The translations under genes and the position numbers were made by a program. From NCBI GenBank assembly GCA_002384315.1, contig DGBL01000118.1, positions 1 through 12,525 on the forward strand: a stretch of DNA of 12,525 nucleotides. Direction: 5' to 3'. The stretch is from Micrococcaceae bacterium UBA4005. Lineage in GTDB: Bacteria > Actinomycetota > Actinomycetes > Actinomycetales > Micrococcaceae. Positions 7,830 through 12,525 of the stretch are shown here, one piece after another; position 1 is the stretch's first letter; each line of letters opens with the position of its first letter. A model generated the notes under the pieces. It made no database searches. It saw only the letters and a list, made by a program, of their open reading frames with translations, and was not told where the DNA came from.

Positions 7830-8339
7830 GTGAATCAGCGTCAGGTTCCACCTCTGCGGACGTGCTGCACGGTGTCGGTCCCGCACCAGGTTATGACCGC
7901 CCTCGCGGCGGCCTCCCTGCTCGGATCGGCCGGTTGCGCCGGTCCCGGCGGGGTCGCCGGAAGCAACTCCCCCGATAAGACCGCAGCCTCGTCCTCCGAT
8001 CCTGTGACAGCATCCGCACCGGACTCCGGCGTCACAGTAAAGAAGTACGCCGACGGCGAATACACCCAGGTGGGAGGGTACGTTTCACCGGGAGGCAACG
8101 AAGAGATCGGAATTACCCTGACCGTGAAGGACGACGTGGTTACGGCGGTCTCGACCGAGCCGATGCCGTCCAACCCCACAGCCAAGCTGTACCAGGAGCG
8201 GTTCAGCGGCGGCATCCAGGACCAGATAGTCGGCGTCCGGCTCGATGACCTTGCGGTGGAGAAGGTCGCCGGTTCCTCCCTGACCAGCGGCGGATTCGCC
8301 CAGGCCGCTGAGAAGATCAAAAGCGAAGCCCGAAAGTAA
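7830..8339 (+). CDS. Exported FMN-binding domain lipoprotein, probable ApbE substrate
   Basis: Probably an electron-carrying protein on the outer face of the membrane, with FMN bound covalently. The product has 169 residues. The n-region is about 20 residues, then a hydrophobic helix (VMTALAAASLLGSAG) ends at Cys36, so SAGC is a slightly atypical lipobox. A Gly/Ser/Ala/Pro-rich linker covers 37-68. An FMN-binding domain of the NqrC/RnfG C-terminal type covers about 70-165: KYADGEYTQVGGYVSPGG, then ITLTVKDDVVTAVS, then KVAGSSLTSGGFAQA at about 145-159. In the family the last motif is usually S-G-A-T-x-T-S, with FMN on the Thr. Here it reads A-G-S-S-L-T-S, making Ser150 the likely acceptor. The GTG at 7830 was chosen for its AAGGAG site seven bases upstream; the frame is open further upstream but without such a site. 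The apbE gene starts 7 bp after the stop, which fits an enzyme-substrate pair. The start codon diverges from argS across 169 bp. Confidence 0.8.
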   Translation: MNQRQVPPLRTCCTVSVPHQVMTALAAASLLGSAGCAGPGGVAGSNSPDKTAASSSDPVTASAPDSGVTVKKYADGEYTQVGGYVSPGGNEEIGITLTVKDDVVTAVSTEPMPSNPTAKLYQERFSGGIQDQIVGVRLDDLAVEKVAGSSLTSGGFAQAAEKIKSEARK

Positions 8340-8346
8340 ACCCGCC

Positions 8347-9213
8347 ATGGAATACTCGTTCGCTTTCTCGGCGATCGGCACGGACTGGACCGTGGAGACC
8401 GCCGCTGCGCTCGTGCCTGCGGTGCGCACTGAAATCCTGGAGCTCGTGGCAGACTACGACGCTGTCTACTCCCGCTTCCGACCGGATTCAGGGGTGGCGC
8501 GTCTAGCCGCCGCCGGCGGCCGCCTCGATCTGCCGGATCACGGGGCCGCTCTGGGCCGGCTGTACAGCACCCTCTACGAACTTTCCGACGGCGCCGTTTC
8601 TCCACTGGTGGGCGATGTGCTTGCGGACCAGGGGTACGACGCCGCCTACTCCCTGACTCCGAAATCCCCGACCGCACCGGCCCGGCCCTGGGACCGGGAC
8701 TCGCTGCGCTGGGAGGGAAACGTCCTTACCGCGCCGCGGCCGATCACCGTCGATGTCGGTGCCGCAGGCAAGGGTCAGCTGGTGGATCTGGTTGCCAGTG
8801 TGCTCGATCGCTTCGGGGTTCAGTATTATCTGGTCGATGCCAGCGGCGATATGAGACACCGTGGACGCAGGCCCCTCACCGTAGCGCTGGAACACCCCTA
8901 TGATCCGACCCGGGCAATCGGCCTGGTGCCGCTCAGTGAGGGCGCACTCTGCGCCTCCGCGTCCAACCGGCGTGCCTGGGCGGACGGGCTGCACCACGTG
9001 GTGGATGCCCGGACGGGATGCTGCGTACAGACAGTGGTGGCAACATGGGTACTGGCACCGGACGCGATGACTGCCGATGCCCTGGCAACGGCACTCTTTC
9101 TGATGGAGCCGGAGCACCTCGCGTCGACCTTCGACTTCGGGTATGTCCAGGTTTTTTCGGATGGGCATGCCCGTTTTTCCACTGCACTGGACGGAGCACT
9201 GTTTCCACCATGA
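8347..9213 (+). CDS. apbE: FAD:protein FMN transferase (ApbE family)
   Basis: Transfers FMN from FAD to a Ser/Thr of a target flavoprotein, Mg-dependent. The product has 288 residues and covers the ApbE fold. YSRFRPDSGVARL is at 41-53. DVGAAGKGQLVD at 136-147 replaces the common DVGGIAKG. ASGDMRHRG at 165-173 follows, then HHVVDARTG at 216-224. In MTADALATALF, Asp244 and Thr248 match the spacing of the Mg-binding Asp/Thr pair known in ApbE. The N-terminus (MEYSFAFSAIGTDW) has no signal peptide or lipobox, so the enzyme looks cytosolic, unlike many characterised ApbE proteins. It lies 7 bp after the FMN-binding lipoprotein and overlaps the next gene by 4 bp (ATGA), which argues for one operon. 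The ribosome site before the ATG is weak. The likely target is the preceding gene product; a target elsewhere in the genome is also possible. Confidence 0.9.
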   Translation: MEYSFAFSAIGTDWTVETAAALVPAVRTEILELVADYDAVYSRFRPDSGVARLAAAGGRLDLPDHGAALGRLYSTLYELSDGAVSPLVGDVLADQGYDAAYSLTPKSPTAPARPWDRDSLRWEGNVLTAPRPITVDVGAAGKGQLVDLVASVLDRFGVQYYLVDASGDMRHRGRRPLTVALEHPYDPTRAIGLVPLSEGALCASASNRRAWADGLHHVVDARTGCCVQTVVATWVLAPDAMTADALATALFLMEPEHLASTFDFGYVQVFSDGHARFSTALDGALFPP

Positions 9214-10727
9214 ACACCATCGACCGCCTGCTGGGCACGATGACGATGTACCGCCTCGCGTTGGGCGCGCTGCTGGTCCTCACTGCGGCGGCTTTCATGC
9301 TTTCTTTCGCCGGCGTGCTGGCATTTACTCCGGCGGAGCTGGGCGGGACACTGGCCGTCGCTGTCGTTTCGGCTTGGGGCGGCACCAGGGTGATGGCAAT
9401 GATCCTGCGCGTGCGCCCGCACACCGAATCGGCGCTGATCACCGGGCTCATCCTGTTCTTTGTCATGTTCCCCGCCAGTTCGGCGGCAGGGCTCGGCGGA
9501 ATCGCCGTGGCCGGGCTCGCCGCCTCCGCATCGAAGTACCTCCTGGCCTTCCGTGGCCGGCACATCTTCAACCCGGCCGCCGCCGGGGCGGTCACTGCCA
9601 CGCTGCTCGGCGTCGGGGCGGCCGCGTGGTGGGTGGCCACTCCGTATCTGCTCCCGCTCGCGGCAGGCGGCGCCGTCCTGTTGGTGTACCGGACCGGGAA
9701 GTTCCCGATGGGAGCGGTTTTCGTGTTCGTGAGCTCGGCCATCCTGCTCGCTGGCATTGTCTCCACCGGGCAGGCAGCTGGCGCGGCACTGCTGCTTGTA
9801 CTGGGCTCCTATCCCGTCATTTTCCTCGTCGGATTCATGTTGACCGAACCACTGACCCTCCCGCCGCGGCGGTGGCAGCAGGCGGTCGTCGCCGTCGTGG
9901 TCGCCGTGCTCCTCGGCGCCCAGCTGAGTATCGGACCGGTCTTTGTGGGACCTGAGTTCGCGCTGCTGGCAGGCAACGCAGTGGCGTTCCTGATGGGACA
10001 GCGCGGCGGTCTACGGCTTACCCTCGTGGGACGCAGGGAACTTACTCCCAGCAGCACCGAACTGGTGTTCGCCCCGAAGCGCCCGGTACGCTTCCATGCC
10101 GGCCAATTTATGGAGCTGCACCTCCCCCACGAACGCGCAGACCGGCGGGGTTCACGCCGCGTGTTTAGTATCACCTCGCCTCCGCAGGAGACGCAGCGGC
10201 TGACTTTCGGGCTCCGTACCTCCCAGCCGGGAAGTAGTTTCAAGGACAAGCTACTGGGCCTGCGCGAAGGCCAGAACCTTTCCGGCACGCTGGTCGCCGG
10301 CGATTTCCGGCTACCGCGCAACAACGCGCAACCGCTGCTACTGGTGGCTGGCGGGATCGGCATCACGCCCTTCATGAGCCAGTTGCGCGATCTCGCACAT
10401 CGGGGCGAGCAACGGGACCTCGTGCTCGTCTACGCTGTCCGTTCGTCCGCCGAGCTGGCCTATCTGCCGGAACTGGAATCGCTCGCCACACCGGTGGCGT
10501 TGTTCAGCCCGGACAATCCGGCCGACGCCGGGATTCAGCTGCCGCCGTCCTGGAACTGGGTCGGATCCGGGTCTGTCACGACGGCCGGCCTACTGGCGGC
10601 CGTGCCGGGGATCGTCGGTCGGAGGGCGCTCGTTTCCGGATCCCCCGGATTTATTGCAGCCGTCCGCAAGGAGCTCTCGGGCGCGGGATGCCGTCACGCC
10701 CACACGGATGCATTCATCGGATACTGA
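9210..10727 (+). CDS. RnfD/NqrB-like membrane protein fused to an FAD/NAD(P)-binding reductase module
   Basis: Probably takes electrons from cytosolic NAD(P)H and passes them across the membrane to the flavinylated lipoprotein. The product has 505 residues. Residues 1-265 hold about nine or ten hydrophobic segments (roughly 14-37, 43-65, 72-88, 93-112, 122-143, 145-160, 168-186, 189-211, 223-244, 247-263). They contain the family-like stretches ALITGLILFFVMFP and RHIFNPAAAGAVTA. Residues about 268-505 form a ferredoxin-NADP reductase-type module: HAGQFMELHLPH (296-307), the FAD motif SRRVFSITSPP (315-325), the nucleotide motif GGIGITPFMSQL (381-392), then SGSPGFIAAVRKEL and TDAFIGY at the end. 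No 2Fe-2S cysteine set is present. The membrane part has no SGAT flavinylation motif, which classical RnfD and NqrB carry. The ATG at 9210 overlaps the apbE stop by 4 bp; a longer frame starting inside apbE is ignored. The fusion call is secure; the physiological acceptor is unknown. Confidence 0.85.
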   Translation: MNTIDRLLGTMTMYRLALGALLVLTAAAFMLSFAGVLAFTPAELGGTLAVAVVSAWGGTRVMAMILRVRPHTESALITGLILFFVMFPASSAAGLGGIAVAGLAASASKYLLAFRGRHIFNPAAAGAVTATLLGVGAAAWWVATPYLLPLAAGGAVLLVYRTGKFPMGAVFVFVSSAILLAGIVSTGQAAGAALLLVLGSYPVIFLVGFMLTEPLTLPPRRWQQAVVAVVVAVLLGAQLSIGPVFVGPEFALLAGNAVAFLMGQRGGLRLTLVGRRELTPSSTELVFAPKRPVRFHAGQFMELHLPHERADRRGSRRVFSITSPPQETQRLTFGLRTSQPGSSFKDKLLGLREGQNLSGTLVAGDFRLPRNNAQPLLLVAGGIGITPFMSQLRDLAHRGEQRDLVLVYAVRSSAELAYLPELESLATPVALFSPDNPADAGIQLPPSWNWVGSGSVTTAGLLAAVPGIVGRRALVSGSPGFIAAVRKELSGAGCRHAHTDAFIGY

Positions 10728-10765
10728 CCTTCCAGATACCTGGCACGCCCTGTTCACGCACCCGG

Positions 10766-10795
10766 TTCACGGGCGCCCGCATCCCCTGCTAAACT
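10766..10795 (+). promoter_or_regulatory. Putative promoter of tRNA-Arg
   Basis: TTCACG (10766-10771) and TAAACT (10790-10795) are separated by 18 bp. Each matches four of six consensus positions, and TGC directly before the -10 makes it an extended -10. The tRNA begins 39 bp after the hexamer, a reasonable 5' leader for processing. The element lies in the 107-bp gap after the reductase gene, so the tRNA need not rely on read-through. Confidence 0.45.
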
Positions 10796-10834
10796 CGTTA
10801 AGTCCCATATCGGAACGGCATCCAGCCGTTCGAT

Positions 10835-10910
10835 GCCTTCGTAGCTCAGGGGATAGAGCGTCTGCCTCCGGAGCAGAAGGTCGTAGGTTCGAATCCTATC
10901 GAGGGCACCA
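10835..10910 (+). tRNA. tRNA-Arg, anticodon CCG
   Basis: The 76-nt cloverleaf includes an encoded CCA. The acceptor stem GCCTTCG pairs with CGAGGGC (one G-U). The D-stem is GCTC/GAGC. The anticodon stem TCTGC/GCAGA encloses the loop CTCCGGA, giving anticodon CCG for the codon CGG. The T-arm is GTAGG-TTCGAAT-CCTAT with one G-U pair. The discriminator base is A. A promoter-like sequence precedes it and a strong terminator follows 18 bp later, so it looks like an intact, independent gene. Confidence 0.97.
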
Positions 10911-10928
10911 TATGTGAAGTCGCTAGAC

Positions 10929-10969
10929 AGCGGGATACCCCAACTTTTTGAGGGGTATCCCGCTTTTTT
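10929..10969 (+). terminator. Intrinsic terminator after tRNA-Arg
   Basis: A perfect 13-bp inverted repeat, AGCGGGATACCCC / GGGGTATCCCGCT (10929-10941 and 10952-10964), has a 10-nt loop and is followed by a run of six T (10964-10969). This is a textbook Rho-independent terminator on the plus strand. There is no T-run on the other side, so it works in one direction. It ends the tRNA transcript and isolates the following gene. Confidence 0.95.
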
Positions 10970-11031
10970 GCTTACCCGTGCCGGACAGGCGCCGATAGTG
11001 GAATGTGAAGTCTAAGTCCTCGCCATTATTC

Positions 11032-11058
11032 GTCTGATCCGCTCTGTGATGGTCAGAC
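11032..11058 (+). promoter_or_regulatory. Imperfect inverted repeat upstream of the secreted-protein gene
   Basis: GTCTGA-T-CC (11032-11040) and GG-TCAGAC (11051-11058) form eight pairs with one bulged T around a 10-nt loop. It lies 16 bp before the GAGGAG ribosome-site-like sequence at 11074-11079. It could be an operator or a leader stem-loop. It is not a terminator, because no T-run follows. The role is unknown. Confidence 0.3.
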
Positions 11059-11101
11059 AACCCTGCACCATTTGAGGAGTTGCACCAGGTCCGTACTCTC
11101 C

Positions 11102-11605
11102 ATGCTCATCGGCAGCAAGATCGCTGCCGGGGCGCTCGCCGCCGGAACCCTGGCCGTGGGCGGAACCACAGCGGCCGCCTACACCGGCGTCCTTCCCGCT
11201 CCGATCCAAAGCGCTGCCCATGACATCATCGGGGCGCCCGCTCCCAGCGAGCTGAACGCGACTGCGACTGACGAGACGCAGGTTGAGCCTACGCCCGAGC
11301 CGGAGGACAGCGTGGCCCCCGAGGAGACTGTCGACCCCTCGCCCGAGCCCACTGAGCCCATAACCGAGTCCATCGAACCCGCGCCTGAGGAGTCCGAACC
11401 CGCCGGAGCCAAGGGCCCGGACGCCCCGGGATCCAGCGCCTACGGCCTGTGTGCGGCCTTCAACGCCGGCGGACTCGCCGCCTCGTCAACAACATTCACG
11501 TCCCTGGTGACGGCTGCCGGCAGCGAGGAGAATATCTCTGCCTACTGCGCCGACGTCGAATCCCCCGGGCAGGGTCAGAAGCCCGCGAATGCAGGGCGCC
11601 CCTAG
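11102..11605 (+). CDS. Small secreted Pro/Glu-rich protein of unknown function
   Basis: From ATG 11102 the product has 167 residues. It has an N-terminal hydrophobic segment with Ala/Gly repeats (IGSKIAAGALAAGTLAVGG) and a possible signal-peptidase site after TTAAA. A short conserved-looking part follows (YTGVLPAPIQSAAHDIIGAP). The long linker, about 55-115, is rich in Pro, Glu, Ser and Thr. The C-terminal segment holds two cysteines (AYGLCAAF ... EENISAYCADV), which could pair outside the cell. I recall proteins of this outline in actinobacteria without an assigned function. The start is uncertain. GAGGAG at 11074-11079 is a good ribosome site, but no in-frame start codon sits at the proper distance. 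The ATG at 11102 is 22 bases away, and a TTG at 11072 overlaps the site itself. The gene stands alone after the tRNA terminator, with hrpA following. Confidence 0.7.
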   Translation: MLIGSKIAAGALAAGTLAVGGTTAAAYTGVLPAPIQSAAHDIIGAPAPSELNATATDETQVEPTPEPEDSVAPEETVDPSPEPTEPITESIEPAPEESEPAGAKGPDAPGSSAYGLCAAFNAGGLAASSTTFTSLVTAAGSEENISAYCADVESPGQGQKPANAGRP

Positions 11606-11753
11606 TACGTCAGCCTTCGTAGTCGGGCGGATAGGCGTCCCGGTGCGGGCGGCTGTGGTGGCGGTCACTGTCCTGGTGTTCGGCTTCGGCGCACCTAGTG
11701 CTGGCTGTGCTGCCGCTGCGGTCCGCCTAGACTGGAACCAATCATGGCACTGA
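11589..11753 (+). CDS. Possible small membrane or exported protein, 54 codons
   Basis: An ATG at 11589 opens a frame of 54 codons, ending in TGA at 11753. The frame overlaps the stop of the preceding gene by 17 bp and the hrpA start by 10 bp. It fills most of the gap between them. The middle is strongly hydrophobic ([16 protein letters not shown]) and followed by SAGC, like a lipobox, with a short tail ending NQSWH. Third positions are GC-rich in the central part but not at the ends. There is only a weak ribosome site. A GTG at 11643 would give a 36-residue version. In high-GC DNA such frames arise by chance, so this is a candidate only. Confidence 0.2.
   Translation: MQGAPSTSAFVVGRIGVPVRAAVVAVTVLVFGFGAPSAGCAAAAVRLDWNQSWH
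11728..11733 (+). promoter_or_regulatory. Putative -10 element of hrpA
   Basis: TAGACT fits TANNNT and ends 10 bases before the hrpA ATG, which would give a 5' leader of only about three or four bases. No clear -35 is present at 17-18 bp, and no convincing ribosome site lies before the ATG. Confidence 0.35.
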
Positions 11754-12525
11754 CAATTTCCTATCCCGCTGACCTGCCGGTCTCGGAACGGCGCGCGGAT
11801 ATCATGGCAGCCATCGCCGCCAACCAGGTCACTATCATTGCCGGGGCAACGGGGTCTGGAAAAACCACCCAGATTCCGAAAATGTGCCTTGAACTCGGTC
11901 TCGGGGAAAATGGGCTGATCGGCCATACGCAGCCCCGCAGGCTTGCCGCCCGCACCGTGGCCGAACGCATCGCCGAAGAACTCGGCGTCGATCTGGGCGC
12001 CGAGGTGGGTTACCAAGTGCGTTTCACGGGCGAAGTGGGCCGTCGGACACGGATCAAACTCATGACCGACGGCATTCTGCTCGCTGAAATCCAGCACGAT
12101 AGGATGCTGCGCAAATACAGCGTCATCATTATCGACGAGGCCCATGAGCGCAGCCTCAACATCGACTTCATCCTCGGCTACCTCAAGCGCATCCTGCCGC
12201 AACGTCCCGACCTGAAGGTCATCATCACCTCTGCGACGATCGATCCGGAGCGCTTTGCCGCGCACTTCGCCGCCGATGCCGCCGTCGAGAATCCTCGCCC
12301 AGCCCCGATCATCGAAGTCTCCGGGCGCACGTTCCCCGTGGAAATCCGCTACCGCCCACTCGAACAGGCAGTCGGTGAGAATGACTCCGACGACGACCTC
12401 GAAGAAGCGCGCGACCCGCTGGACGCTGTCTGCGACGCGGTCGACGAACTCGCCGCGGAACCGCCGGGAGATATTCTGGTGTTCTTCTCCGGCGAACGCG
12501 AGATTCGCGACGCAGCGGATGCGTT
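11744..12525 (+). CDS. hrpA: ATP-dependent RNA helicase HrpA, N-terminal part (cut by window end)
   Basis: DEAH-box superfamily 2 RNA helicase; in E. coli HrpA acts on mRNA and, as later shown, on stalled ribosomes. Its role in actinobacteria is little known. The window holds 260 codons plus two bases of a gene that is normally about 1,300 codons. The first helicase domain is complete: Walker A GATGSGKT (34-41), motif Ia TQPRRLAAR (62-70), TDGILL (108-113), the DEAH box in [10 protein letters not shown] (128-137) and SAT in ITSATID (161-167). Motif IV begins with [11 protein letters not shown] at 244-254. An acidic insert ([13 protein letters not shown], about 212-224) separates the two helicase domains. 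The ATG at 11744 was chosen because the conserved fold starts about 15 residues later; a TAGACT hexamer just upstream suggests a very short leader. The gene is transcribed away from the tRNA locus. Confidence 0.96.
   Translation, partial: MALTISYPADLPVSERRADIMAAIAANQVTIIAGATGSGKTTQIPKMCLELGLGENGLIGHTQPRRLAARTVAERIAEELGVDLGAEVGYQVRFTGEVGRRTRIKLMTDGILLAEIQHDRMLRKYSVIIIDEAHERSLNIDFILGYLKRILPQRPDLKVIITSATIDPERFAAHFAADAAVENPRPAPIIEVSGRTFPVEIRYRPLEQAVGENDSDDDLEEARDPLDAVCDAVDELAAEPPGDILVFFSGEREIRDAADA

Noticed and set aside
9018..9209. Upstream extension of the membrane reductase inside apbE
   Set aside because: The added residues are the shifted reading of apbE. The ATG at 9210 forms a standard ATGA junction and starts a normal membrane protein.
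10654..10917. Plus-strand open frame across the tRNA-Arg
   Set aside because: It runs through an intact tRNA and the end of the reductase gene in another frame.

Overview
This is a high-GC window from an actinobacterial chromosome, most likely a member of the Micrococcaceae (Arthrobacter-like). The grounds are the GC-rich third codon positions, frequent GTG starts, stop/start-coupled genes, the gene order argS-lysA-hom-thrC-thrB-rho, and the long Arg/Asn/Asp/Gly-rich insertion in Rho. The genus call is an inference from gene order and protein style, not from a search.

The left part (1-7660) is read on the minus strand. argS, lysA, hom, thrC and thrB form one tight run: 4-bp overlap argS/lysA, 44-bp gap lysA/hom, stop abutting start hom/thrC, 8-bp overlap thrC/thrB. 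The operon charges tRNA-Arg, performs the last step of lysine synthesis (diaminopimelate decarboxylase) and takes aspartate semialdehyde to threonine (homoserine dehydrogenase, homoserine kinase, threonine synthase). A -10-like hexamer six bases before the argS GTG suggests a leaderless transcript. After a 301-bp gap with several hairpins comes the 5' part of rho, cut by the window edge.

The middle (7830-10727) is a divergent plus-strand operon of three genes: a small exported FMN-binding lipoprotein, an ApbE-type flavin transferase, and a polytopic RnfD/NqrB-like membrane protein fused to a ferredoxin-NADP reductase-type module. Together they look like a compact electron route from cytosolic NAD(P)H, through FAD and the membrane, to a covalently flavinylated protein outside the cell. 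This is the most interesting part of the window. The oddities are a divergent flavinylation motif, an ApbE with no signal peptide, and a membrane subunit without the usual flavinylation motif.

The right part (10728-12525) holds a tRNA-Arg(CCG) with its own promoter-like sequence, followed by a strong 13-bp-stem intrinsic terminator. Next are a small secreted Pro/Glu-rich protein whose start codon is unclear, a possible 54-codon ORF overlapping both neighbours, and the 5' part of hrpA (DEAH-box RNA helicase), cut by the window end. No insertion sequence, phage gene, CRISPR array or toxin-antitoxin pair was seen.
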